From NCBI GenBank assembly GCA_022448955.1, contig JAKVCU010000077.1:1-47005 (forward strand): a stretch of 47,005 nucleotides of DNA. Direction: 5' to 3'. A program made the translations under genes and the position numbers. Shown piece after piece: positions 17,390-25,529 of this stretch. This DNA is from Saprospiraceae bacterium. GTDB taxonomy: Bacteria; Bacteroidota; Bacteroidia; Chitinophagales; Saprospiraceae. How positions within the stretch are numbered: the first letter of the stretch is position 1; every line of letters begins with the position of its first letter. The notes beneath the pieces are model-generated. The model saw nothing but the letters and a program-made list of their open reading frames with translations, did not search any database and was not told the DNA's origin.

Positions 17390-19150
17390 TTGAATATACA
17401 GAAATCCATAGTTGTCTTACCTTTTGAAAATACTAGCCCAGAGTCAGAAAATGAGTATTTTGCTGATGGTGTTACCGAAGAACTGATCAATGCTTTGGGT
17501 AAAATTCCTGGATTAAAGGTTACAGCGAGAACGTCATCTTTTGCCTACAAAGGCAGGGCAAAGGATATTCGTATAATCGGCAAAGAATTAGGGGTAAATA
17601 CCATCTTGGAAGGTAGTATTCGCAAATCTCAAAATCGAGTTCGAGTAAATACGCAACTCATACGAGCGAAAGATGGTTTTCAAATATGGTCGGAAAGGAT
17701 CAAGCTAAATATTGAGGATATTTTTGAGGTGCAAGACAGAATTAGCTTGTTAATTGCGGATCAAATCCGTGAAAATTTTGGTCACTTTGAAATAGAGGAT
17801 CAGCTTGTTATGCCCGATACAAATAATCTAAATGCCTATTCTGCTTTTCTAAAAGGTAGATATTATCAGCTGAAATGGGATGTTAATGAACTCAATACTG
17901 CTGTAGAGTATTACAAGCGTAGCATCCAAATAGATCCTAGTTTTTATAAACCTTTTTTTGGATTGGTACAGTGTTATGGATATTTGGCCACTTGGGGCTT
18001 GATGGATAAAGAAAAAGCTTTGCAATTGGCAGGATATTACTTCAACCAAGGATTTAAGCTTAACAACAATAACTTTGAAGCATATTTTGCTTTAGCGAAT
18101 AAAACCCTTTGGGTAAATTGGCAACCGAATAAGGCGCTAGTGCACTTAAAACAAGCCTTACTACACCAGCCTAGTGATCCTGAAGCATTAGAATCAGCCG
18201 CTGAATGCCATCTTGCTTTAGGAAGTTTTCAAGCTGCTTTGGATTATATCAACAGGGCGATTGAAGTCAATCCGCTGTCATCCAATCACTACTTTACTAA
18301 AGGTAATATTTACTACATGCAAGAGTGTTTTTCTGCTGCTTTGGAATGCTTTGACAAGGCGTTACAAATGGATTCAAAGGCTGAATTTCCGCGTCAAGTA
18401 AGTGCGAATTGCTACATTTTGATGGGTAATCGAGCAGCACTAGACGGATTAGTTCAATCAAGTAAGTCCTTGATGGAATCACAACTTTTTGAGTCATTAT
18501 ATGATGCTATCAATGAAGGCAAATCGATTGCTACAATAGAAGCTGATGACTTTAGTGATGTATATCTTCCTTGGCGATTTTGGACGCTGTTGTATGATGG
18601 TAAAGAAGAAGAGGCTCTTGAATGCCTTTCTTGGGGGATAGAAAATAGGCTAAGTCAGTATATCAATTTTCAGCATGATCCATTAAATAATCCCTTAAAG
18701 TCAAACCCTAAATTTCGGCAATTAGCTAATGCTGTTTTTGACGAACCACTTACTGAAACAATATCCCCTAAAAAAGAAGTAAAAGCCTTACTATCGCCAG
18801 ATGAGCAAGAAGCTTATATTCAGAAATTGGAGCAACTTATGATGGATAAAAAAGTGTATAAGGAACCAACTTTAAGTTTACGAACTTTAGCCAAAAAGAT
18901 CGGCCTAAATGTTAACCGTCTTTCGTGGTTATTCAATAAGGTAATTGGCACAAACTTCAATGAGTACGTGAATAAATTAAGGTTGGCAGAGTTTAAGAGA
19001 AAGGCTCCAGACCCTAGTTTTAGCAATTATACTATTCTAGGTGTTGCTTATGAATGTGGATTTAATTCTAAATCTGTTTTTAATGAATTTTTTAAAAAGG
19101 TTGAAGGCGTTTCGCCTTCTATTTGGTTGAAAACTCAAAAAAACCAATAG
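17390..19150 (+). CDS. TolB-like / TPR / AraC-family transcriptional regulator
   Basis: The 586-residue protein has three parts. Residues 1-125 form a TolB-N/FlgO-like domain (SIVVLPFENTSPESENEYFA, GVTEELINAL, ARTSSFAYKG, ILEGSIRK). About 140-420 are TPR helices (AVEYYKRSIQIDPSF, ALDYINRAIEVNPLS, ALECFDKALQMD). About 480-586 form an AraC-type double helix-turn-helix (LSLRTLAKKIGLNVNRLSWL, then VAYECGFNSKSVFNEFFKK). The only plausible start is TTG at 17390, because a TGA lies in frame just upstream (17369-17371) and no ATG intervenes. No membrane segment is visible, so it is probably a cytoplasmic regulator. The divergent beta-lactamase-fold gene is the natural candidate target (inference). 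Confidence 0.88.
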   Translation: MNIQKSIVVLPFENTSPESENEYFADGVTEELINALGKIPGLKVTARTSSFAYKGRAKDIRIIGKELGVNTILEGSIRKSQNRVRVNTQLIRAKDGFQIWSERIKLNIEDIFEVQDRISLLIADQIRENFGHFEIEDQLVMPDTNNLNAYSAFLKGRYYQLKWDVNELNTAVEYYKRSIQIDPSFYKPFFGLVQCYGYLATWGLMDKEKALQLAGYYFNQGFKLNNNNFEAYFALANKTLWVNWQPNKALVHLKQALLHQPSDPEALESAAECHLALGSFQAALDYINRAIEVNPLSSNHYFTKGNIYYMQECFSAALECFDKALQMDSKAEFPRQVSANCYILMGNRAALDGLVQSSKSLMESQLFESLYDAINEGKSIATIEADDFSDVYLPWRFWTLLYDGKEEEALECLSWGIENRLSQYINFQHDPLNNPLKSNPKFRQLANAVFDEPLTETISPKKEVKALLSPDEQEAYIQKLEQLMMDKKVYKEPTLSLRTLAKKIGLNVNRLSWLFNKVIGTNFNEYVNKLRLAEFKRKAPDPSFSNYTILGVAYECGFNSKSVFNEFFKKVEGVSPSIWLKTQKNQ

Positions 19151-19154
19151 TACT

Positions 19155-19202
19155 GAAAGTTTCTATTATGCGAAGTTCTGAACTTCGCACAATGGAAACT
19201 TC
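19155..19202. terminator. Long hairpin between convergent genes
   Basis: GAAAGTTTCTATTATGCGAAGTT faces AACTTCGCACAATGGAAACTTC around a three-base loop, a stem of about 22 bp with a few mismatches. It lies 4 bases after the regulator's stop and 20 bases before the sorbosone-dehydrogenase-like stop, so it could terminate both. There is no strong U-tract. Confidence 0.5.
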
Positions 19203-19221
19203 GTATAAGGGGTACGTGAAT

Positions 19222-20367
19222 TTAGCCCTCGTAATAAACGCGGTAAATAACATCGGCATAATCATCAGAAATAAGCATAGAACCATCTGGTAAAAACTCT
19301 AAATCAACTGGCCTGCCCCAAGCATCATCCTCTTCTACTTCTAGCCAGCCTTCAATGAATGGTTCGTAAGACACAGCCTTATTGCCATCTAATTTTACTT
19401 GCATAATGCGGTAACCACTCTTTTTGGAGCGATTCCAAGATCCATGTTCTGCAATCAATAGATGACCTTTATAATCCTCAGGGAACTGGTTTGCTGTATA
19501 AAACTCTAAACCGAGTGGTGCTACGTGAGGACCTAATTTACGAGTAGGTGCTTTAAAATCAGAACAAGGGCGCTTCTCTCCAAATTCAGGATCAGCCAAA
19601 TCACCTTGGTGACAATATGGATAACCAAAGTGCATACCATCTTTCGATGCATGGTTTAATTCACAAGCCGGAGAATCATCCCCTAACCAATCACGACCAT
19701 TGTCGGTAAACCAAATATCTCCAGTTTCTGGATGCCAAGTAAAACCAACCGTATTGCGGACGCCTTCATGTACAATTTCAAAGCCACTACCATCAGGATT
19801 GATCCTTGTGATGGTATTAAAAATGCGATCTTCTGATTCACATATATTACATGGGGCACCTACAGGAATATATAATTTGTCATCAGGCCCAAAGGCGATA
19901 AACTTCCATCCGTGATGTGTTTCTTCTGGATATTGATCAAAGATAATCTTTGGTGTGGGAGGATTATCTAGCTTTTCTTCAATATTTTCAAATTTAATAA
20001 CTCTATTGACTTCAGCTACGTAGAGGTCGCCATCTCTAAAAGCTACACCATTTGGTAATTTTAAGTCTTGTGCAATGGTATAAACTTGATCTGCTTTCAT
20101 GTCGCCATTTGTATCTTTTAGGGCATAAACATTACCTTCGCTTCGTGTCCCTACAAAAAGAGTACCATTGGGCGAAAGTTCCATGGAACGTGCATTGACG
20201 ACGCCCTGTGCATAAATGTCTACCTTAAAGCCTTGTGGTAACTTTAACTTATCCAAAGGAAGTTCTTCTAAGTCTTTTTTGAAGATCCATAATGCAGGTG
20301 GATTAATATTAGAACAGTTGACAAGTAAGATAATGCCAAGAAAGGCTAGGATGTAGGATAGTTTCAT
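19222..20367 (-). CDS. Sorbosone-dehydrogenase-like (PQQ-type beta-propeller) lipoprotein
   Basis: The 381-residue protein has a lipoprotein signal (hydrophobic run ending LLVNCSN, cysteine near 19). The rest is a six-bladed propeller of the glucose/sorbosone dehydrogenase family: LPQGFKVDIYAQGV, ARSMELSPNGTLFVGTR, LPNGVAFRDGDLYVAEVNRV, GPDDKLYIPVGAPCN, ITRINPDGSGFEIVHEGVRN, TGDIWFTDNGRDWLGDD, and the closing RPVDLEFLPDGSMLISDDYA. Relatives oxidise sugars with PQQ in the periplasm, but the cofactor and substrate here are unproven. Cysteine pairs (PCNIC, ACEL, YCHQ) may form disulphides. It appears to be transcribed alone. Confidence 0.87.
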   Translation of the reverse strand: MKLSYILAFLGIILLVNCSNINPPALWIFKKDLEELPLDKLKLPQGFKVDIYAQGVVNARSMELSPNGTLFVGTRSEGNVYALKDTNGDMKADQVYTIAQDLKLPNGVAFRDGDLYVAEVNRVIKFENIEEKLDNPPTPKIIFDQYPEETHHGWKFIAFGPDDKLYIPVGAPCNICESEDRIFNTITRINPDGSGFEIVHEGVRNTVGFTWHPETGDIWFTDNGRDWLGDDSPACELNHASKDGMHFGYPYCHQGDLADPEFGEKRPCSDFKAPTRKLGPHVAPLGLEFYTANQFPEDYKGHLLIAEHGSWNRSKKSGYRIMQVKLDGNKAVSYEPFIEGWLEVEEDDAWGRPVDLEFLPDGSMLISDDYADVIYRVYYEG

Positions 20368-21240
20368 AAGTTAAATTTTTAGTGTTTTAGAGCATACTTG
20401 GAAGCTTGTTCTTTCAGCGAATTTTGTCAATAAATTAGTTTAAATGGGACCAAAGATTTCGATCTTAGCCATTTCTGGATGCTTTCGAAATAAATGAGTG
20501 TCTTTGAACGAAATATTAAAGTATTAGTAGCAGAATAAGACTAATTAATAAATTCAAAGCATCCTCTAACTAATTGGGCTAAGTGATGCTAGTTTATCTT
20601 TTCTTAATATTTCACCAAATTAACGCTCCGAACTTTTTGTTGGTCGTTCGTATACATTATTTTAGAAAAATAAATGACTGAAGACCATTCTTTACGTCTA
20701 CTTACTCTATCAAAAATAACAATCTCAAATTTTTGTTCAAGTTTAAACACTCACTTTAGCTAATTTTATTGATAATTTAATAGCTTTCAGCAATCGAATG
20801 TTGCATATTATGCTGGAGACTTGTTCCCATTGAAATGTTTTGAGGCCACACTAATCTTATATATTTATAATTTTCAACATAATCTTATTGTAAAATCGTA
20901 TCCTGCCTGTCAATAATTAGGCTTAGAAGTGTATCTTTTCCGATTTTTATTCGTTATAATTGTGTAAGATTGAAACATAAGTGAAAGTAAAAGCTTTTAG
21001 GCTTTAGAAGATTGAGAAACTAGATTTTACTGTATTGGATTGGCTTTACTGGGAATAAAGCCATCGGGCGCCAAACTGTGGTATTCTTATAATTAAGAAT
21101 TTATCAGTTGTTAAAGCAATACACCTCACCAATATTTAAATAATCTACTTTCTATTTCAAACAAACAAAACTTAAAGGTCCGCTCAAGCCAACGCAGCGT
21201 GGTTTCGAATTATTTAGTTTTTCTATGCACTAGAAAAGTC
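20368..21240. other. Intergenic region of about 870 bases, no gene seen
   Basis: This stretch lies between the divergent sorbosone-dehydrogenase-like and lysozyme genes. All open frames are short and unconvincing (the longest started by ATG seen is about 29 codons), and no tRNA, known small RNA or repeat copy was recognised. It is unusually long for this gene-dense window. Confidence 0.5.
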
Positions 21241-21248
21241 TAATTTTG
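21241..21248 (+). promoter_or_regulatory. Putative -7 element of the GH25 lysozyme gene
   Basis: TAATTTTG matches the Bacteroidota -7 consensus TAnnTTTG and lies 21 bases before the ATG at 21269. The -33 region is a weak TTTTTC. Confidence 0.45.
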
Positions 21249-21268
21249 TATCATTTTAAGGTTTGAAA

Positions 21269-21973
21269 ATGCGAAGGTATTTTTTATTCATTTTGTTATT
21301 TGTTCTTCTAGGATATTCCTGCAATCGGCGGACGATTAGGATGGAAGATTTTCAAGTGCATGGCTTGGATGTCTCTCATTATCAGTCGCATATCAATTGG
21401 CAACAGGTTGCAAACCAGAATATACACTTTGCTTTTGTAAAGGCATCAGAAGGTGCAAGTTTTAATGATACCCTTTTCTGTGATAATTGGGAAGGTATCA
21501 AAGAGGCAGGAATGCGAAGAGGGGCTTACCACTTTTTTCGGCCTAGAGTAGCTGTTGATGAACAAATTCAAAATTTTTCGAATCGGGTAGACTTAGAAAT
21601 GGGTGATTTGCCCCCTGTCTTAGATGTCGAAGTCTTAGATGGAGTGTCCAAAGTGGATTTGATTACAGGGATAAGAAGCTGGTTGTATACTATAGAAATC
21701 AAATACGGCATTCGTCCAATCATTTACACGAATGTGAAGTTTTACAATAAATATCTGGCAGGGCATTTTGATGAATACCCGAAATGGATTGCTCGGTATA
21801 ATTCTAGAGAACCTATTCTAGCCTGTGGAAAGGGCTGGGATTTCTGGCAGTATGGCGATAACGGAAAGGTACAAGGCGTCAAAGGGAACGTTGACTTTAA
21901 TGTATTTAGCGGAAGCTTAGCAGATTTAGATCAACTTTGCCTTCGTCCAAAACCAATTATTTCTATAAAATAA
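21269..21973 (+). CDS. GH25 family lysozyme (muramidase), lipoprotein
   Basis: The 234-residue form starts at ATG 21269. It is preferred over TTG 21263 because AAGG sits 7 bases upstream of the ATG. A lipoprotein signal ends LLGYSC (C18). The GH25 fold follows: HGLDVSHYQ (D34), FAFVKASEGASF, RRGAYHFFRP, the catalytic DxE pair in PPVLDVEV (D119, E121), IIYTN and WDFWQYGD. GH25 enzymes cleave the beta-1,4 bond between N-acetylmuramic acid and N-acetylglucosamine in peptidoglycan. The lipid anchor suggests a role in the envelope, such as wall remodelling. A strong terminator follows the stop codon. Confidence 0.92.
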   Translation: MRRYFLFILLFVLLGYSCNRRTIRMEDFQVHGLDVSHYQSHINWQQVANQNIHFAFVKASEGASFNDTLFCDNWEGIKEAGMRRGAYHFFRPRVAVDEQIQNFSNRVDLEMGDLPPVLDVEVLDGVSKVDLITGIRSWLYTIEIKYGIRPIIYTNVKFYNKYLAGHFDEYPKWIARYNSREPILACGKGWDFWQYGDNGKVQGVKGNVDFNVFSGSLADLDQLCLRPKPIISIK

Positions 21974-22005
21974 GACCGCAGGCAGTTTGCCTCACGGTCT
22001 TTATA
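21972..22005 (+). terminator. Rho-independent terminator of the lysozyme gene
   Basis: AAGACCG...GGCA faces TGCC...CGGTCTT, followed by a T-rich run. The stem starts inside the TAA stop codon. Confidence 0.75.
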
Positions 22006-22012
22006 TTTGCAC

Positions 22013-22035
22013 GAAGTAGGACTTCCTGCTACTTC
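22013..22035 (-). terminator. Hairpin downstream of the DUF1501 gene
   Basis: GAAGTAG faces CTACTTC around a 9-base loop, just past the leftward DUF1501 stop at 22041. It could end that transcript together with the adjacent stem at 21972-22001. Confidence 0.45.
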
Positions 22036-22040
22036 CTGTC

Positions 22041-23234
22041 TCAGAGTATATTGAGTTTTGTGAAATTTTTGCCTAGCACAGCAGGGGCATCTGCTTCCAG
22101 CCAATTTTCTAGAATAGTCGCATAAATATTTCTGAAGTCAACTTGATAAATCAAGTCTCCCTTATCTAGCTTTTGCAAATCTGGACCGTTATTAAAAAAT
22201 CCAGCTTTACGTAGATTACCACCAATTAAGAATAAATTATTGGCCGTACCATGGTCAGTTCCACCACTGCCATTCTGTTTCACTCTTCGTCCAAATTCAG
22301 AAAAGGTCATAATCAAAGTATCATTTAGTAGATTATTCCTTTTTAGGTCTTCTACTAAGGCCTTCATTCCCTCTGCATATTGCTTAAGTAGTCGGCCTTG
22401 TTTGCCTTTTTGATTAGCGTGTGTGTCGAATCCAGTGAGGCTGGTATAATATACTTTGGTATCTGTATCAGCAGTGATGAGTTCCGAAATTTGTTTTAAA
22501 TCTTTGCCGAAAGGCGTATTCGGATATTTTACTTTGGACTGGTATACTTTGGACTGTTGATACAAATATTCAGCAGAGTGCTGGGTATCAATCATTGTTT
22601 TATACAGGTATTCTATATTTTCGTGATCATGATCGTGCTCTTGTTGAGCAATGGCTTTCAAAAACCTATTATCAGTTGCTTTACGCAAACGTTTTGCATC
22701 CCCCATTGCGAATCCACTATTGTATATACCCTTCATAGCTAGGCTTAAACTATCATCCACTTCCAATGCATGGTAAGGAGTTATACAACCTTTACAGTCA
22801 CTATCTAAATAGCGTCCAAGCCAGCCTGTACTTAGATATTCAGTACTATCGCTAGCCGTGTGCCAAATATCCATTGAACGGAAGTGAGAGCGATCAGGGT
22901 TGGGATAACCCACATTATTGATAACACCAAGTAATCCTTGATCATAAAGGGATTGTAAGGCTTGCATCTCAGGGTTAAAGCCGAGTTGTTCACTCACTTT
23001 TAACACCTCTTTTTGTTTGATGCCTAAGCTTGGTCGGTATTTATAATAAAGGTCATTACGGTAGGGGACAATAGTATTTAACCCATCATTGCCACCACCT
23101 AATTGGATAACAATAAGTATTTTTCCGCTTCTAGTTTTTAGTAGGGTGTCAGTGGAATGGCCCTTAAGAAAAGAAGGTACCCAAAGGGCAGTAGACGCAA
23201 GAGCAGATGATTTTATGAAATTACGACGTTTCAT
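22041..23234 (-). CDS. DUF1501 family exported protein
   Basis: The 397-residue protein has a twin-arginine-like signal (MKRRNFIKSSALASTALWVP). The DUF1501 core is related to the alkaline phosphatase/sulfatase fold: LGGGNDGLNTIVPY, YRPSLGI, FNPEMQALQSLYDQG, GYPNPDRSHFRSMDIWHTA, STGWLGRYLD, LTGFDTHANQKG, MTFSEFGRRV and GGTDHGTAN. The biochemical role is unknown; histidines and aspartates in the DTH and DHG motifs could bind metal. It lies 44 bases downstream of the DUF1800 gene. The two families are very often paired in Bacteroidota and Planctomycetes, implying a joint function in the periplasm or at the surface. Confidence 0.92.
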   Translation of the reverse strand: MKRRNFIKSSALASTALWVPSFLKGHSTDTLLKTRSGKILIVIQLGGGNDGLNTIVPYRNDLYYKYRPSLGIKQKEVLKVSEQLGFNPEMQALQSLYDQGLLGVINNVGYPNPDRSHFRSMDIWHTASDSTEYLSTGWLGRYLDSDCKGCITPYHALEVDDSLSLAMKGIYNSGFAMGDAKRLRKATDNRFLKAIAQQEHDHDHENIEYLYKTMIDTQHSAEYLYQQSKVYQSKVKYPNTPFGKDLKQISELITADTDTKVYYTSLTGFDTHANQKGKQGRLLKQYAEGMKALVEDLKRNNLLNDTLIMTFSEFGRRVKQNGSGGTDHGTANNLFLIGGNLRKAGFFNNGPDLQKLDKGDLIYQVDFRNIYATILENWLEADAPAVLGKNFTKLNIL

Positions 23235-23278
23235 TATTTATGTTTTAACTCCTAGGAGGAATTGTTTTTAAAATAGAT

Positions 23279-24634
23279 TTAGCACAACTGATATTCAGGT
23301 AAGGAAGTGATTCTTGCAATGGCCATTTTTATGAAATCTTGACCAGTACCACTCTGGGCATATTGCTGAATCAGTTTTTTATCGACTGCCGGATCACGTT
23401 GAAGCAAGAAATCAGATAGTTCTTCTATTGTTCTTTCCTGATTATTGGTGGATAATATTTGTTGCAGTGGAGCCAGGTTTACCCTTGCTTCTAACTTCCT
23501 CATGGCTTTGTTACGAGCACTCGCTTTTAGATTACTCTTTGTTCTAAAGTCTACATCTGAAGCATATAGTAAATAATTCACTAAGTTGAGGCGCAGCATC
23601 ATCGTAGCATTATCAATCCACGCTTTTCCTCCTATCCAACCTGCTACATTTGGTGGATTAAATAGTATTTGGCCGAGTGCCTTTTGGATAAAGATGAGGG
23701 CTTGTTCATTATCATATCGAATATTTAAGCTTCTGCTAATGCCTGCTACTAAGTCTACTGGTGATTTGATTTTGGTGCCTATATTTTTTTTGTCATAAAA
23801 CCAATCGCTAGTAAAAATGCTACGCATCAGTGCTTCAATATTATAGTCAGATTGGTAAAACTGTGTAGCTAACTGATCGACGATTCTAGTATCTACTATT
23901 TCATTGACAAAATAGCGATATACTTTTGTACAAATGAATTGGGCTGTTTCACGTTGCTCCAAAATAATATCAATGATTTCATCACCATCGAACTTACCTG
24001 TTCTACCCATAAATGTTTTTGTTCCAAAATCATGTTGGCGGCGTCGGAAGATGAATGTACCACTTAAATTGCTGGACCATCCCGTAAAGGCCCTTGCTGC
24101 CTCTTTGATATCTTGTTCGGTATAATGGCCTCTTCCGATGGTGAAGAGTTCCATTAGTTCGCGGGCAAAATTTTCGTTGGGTTTATTTTTTTTGTTTTGT
24201 TGGTTATTAAGGTATCTGATCATTGATGGATCTTTGGCTACAGCCAAAACCAAATCTCTAAAATTGCCAAGGGCATGTTTTCGAATAGTATTAATTTGGT
24301 TAAATGCCAATTTTGAAAGTTTAGAAGAACAAGCAAAGTGGCCATGCCAGAATAAACTCATTCTTTCCATGAAGGCGCTTTCATTTGGATTGGCCATTCT
24401 TACTAAACATGCAGTATTTTGTCGACCAACATACTTGCGTTCCATTTTTTTTTGCTCCTTCGTAGGTTTCTTAGTTAATGAAGAAACATTTAAAGCTTGG
24501 AGAGGACCTGCTGCTTTAGCCTCACGAAAAAGTTGATCAACAGCTTTAGCAATGCTCCAGTTTTTTCTTTCCTCCCATTCTTGAGGACTTAGTCCAAAGC
24601 CAGCTCTCCAATAGAGGTGTTTGATTTTACTCAT
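23279..24634 (-). CDS. DUF1800 family protein
   Basis: The 451-residue protein opens with HLYWRAGFGLSPQEWEE, the usual DUF1800 start. It continues with MSLFWHGHFACSSKL, HALGNFRDLVLAVAKDPSMI, YLNN, NENFARELMELFTIGRGHYT, EAARAFTGW, and an IILEQRETAQFICTKVYRYF region. No classical signal peptide is visible, although partner DUF1501 proteins are exported. Function is unknown. It is the first gene of the two-gene unit with DUF1501, with 44 bases between. Confidence 0.92.
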   Translation of the reverse strand: MSKIKHLYWRAGFGLSPQEWEERKNWSIAKAVDQLFREAKAAGPLQALNVSSLTKKPTKEQKKMERKYVGRQNTACLVRMANPNESAFMERMSLFWHGHFACSSKLSKLAFNQINTIRKHALGNFRDLVLAVAKDPSMIRYLNNQQNKKNKPNENFARELMELFTIGRGHYTEQDIKEAARAFTGWSSNLSGTFIFRRRQHDFGTKTFMGRTGKFDGDEIIDIILEQRETAQFICTKVYRYFVNEIVDTRIVDQLATQFYQSDYNIEALMRSIFTSDWFYDKKNIGTKIKSPVDLVAGISRSLNIRYDNEQALIFIQKALGQILFNPPNVAGWIGGKAWIDNATMMLRLNLVNYLLYASDVDFRTKSNLKASARNKAMRKLEARVNLAPLQQILSTNNQERTIEELSDFLLQRDPAVDKKLIQQYAQSGTGQDFIKMAIARITSLPEYQLC

Positions 24635-24783
24635 GCCGAATAGTATTTTTGTTGAATGCGAATGGGGTTTTGTTATGTATGCTTAGGACGAGCGAATCTG
24701 CGAAGGGTTTAATATATTAACGGAATAATAACATATTAATTAAATCAGAAGCCTTATTTTCTGGCTTAGTTAAAAAGAACAAT

Positions 24784-25308
24784 ATGACTTGTATTTATAA
24801 AAAAGGGCGACTTCTCTGTTTGTTGATGATGGCTAGTTCGATGTTGATGGCACAGAGTAATTTGATGGATAAAGATAGTTTGCTAAGCAGCATTCGAAGC
24901 CTCCAAGAGCGATTGAAGGGTGTTGAAGTGTCGACTACGACTAACGATCGCGAAGCGAATCGCTTTGTTCAGAAATGTATGCTTTTTGCAAAAAGCTACC
25001 CAAAAGACTCCTTAAGCAAGCAATTTGTATTTATGGCAGCGGATGTAAGTAGAGGGTTAGGAAATTATATAAAGGCTATTGAGTATTGGCAATTATATTA
25101 CGATACTTATCCTGATACTCGCTTGCATCCAGTGAGTATCTTTCTAATGGGCTTTACTTATTACGAGAACCTCAAAGATCAAGATAAAGCCAAGATATAT
25201 TTTAACAAATTTTTAAAGAAATACCCAGCGCATGAACTTGCAAGAGACGCAAAAGTATTTTTAATTGCTGCAGAAGATATACTTCAGTCTGGGAGTTCAA
25301 AGAATTAA
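24784..25308 (+). CDS. Exported TPR-like protein
   Basis: The 174-residue protein has a signal peptide (hydrophobic run to about residue 24, LLMMASSMLMAQ) and then helical repeats of TPR type: YIKAIEYWQLYYDTYPDTR and AKIYFNKFLKKYPAHELAR, in the spacing seen in YbgF/BamD-like proteins. It is probably periplasmic and a scaffold for other proteins. It precedes two thioredoxin-fold genes on the same strand, but a 221-base gap filled by a repeat element separates them, so co-transcription is uncertain. Confidence 0.75.
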   Translation: MTCIYKKGRLLCLLMMASSMLMAQSNLMDKDSLLSSIRSLQERLKGVEVSTTTNDREANRFVQKCMLFAKSYPKDSLSKQFVFMAADVSRGLGNYIKAIEYWQLYYDTYPDTRLHPVSIFLMGFTYYENLKDQDKAKIYFNKFLKKYPAHELARDAKVFLIAAEDILQSGSSKN

Positions 25309-25323
25309 AACCATATCTTGCAA

Positions 25324-25503
25324 TTAAGTAGTTGGGCTAGAATCTGTCAGCCTCTGGCTGAAAAGGGTAAAATAAAATTCAGCCAGAGGCAGACAGGCTT
25401 TAAAGTCAGTTCAAAAATCATGCGTAACTTTCCTGTCGTCAGTTCCTGATTATTTTCGAGGGGACAATTTTATTATACAGGTAATTTTGACTAGCCGCTT
25501 AAG
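25324..25503 (+). repeat. Interspersed palindromic repeat, copy A (full length, about 180 bp)
   Basis: The element runs from TTAAGTAGTTGGGCTAG to GACTAGCCGCTTAAG, giving imperfect terminal inverted repeats ending in TTAA. Inside, CTGTCAGCCTCTGGCTGAA faces TTCAGCCAGAGGCAGACAG with one mismatch, a 19-bp stem around about 15 bases. It carries no open frame. It looks like a MITE-type non-autonomous element. Confidence 0.7.
25482..25489 (+). promoter_or_regulatory. Putative -7 element inside repeat copy A, upstream of the first thioredoxin gene
   Basis: TAATTTTG matches TAnnTTTG, 41 bases before the ATG at 25530, and lies in the right end of the repeat. No clear -33 element is seen. Confidence 0.35.
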
Positions 25504-25529
25504 TGTAGAATATATAAAACAGTATAAAA

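Noticed and set aside
17390-19150. Adenylate cyclase from the TolB-like N-terminus
   Set aside because: This domain often follows a cyclase domain in other proteins, but no cyclase catalytic region is present here; the C-terminus is AraC-type.
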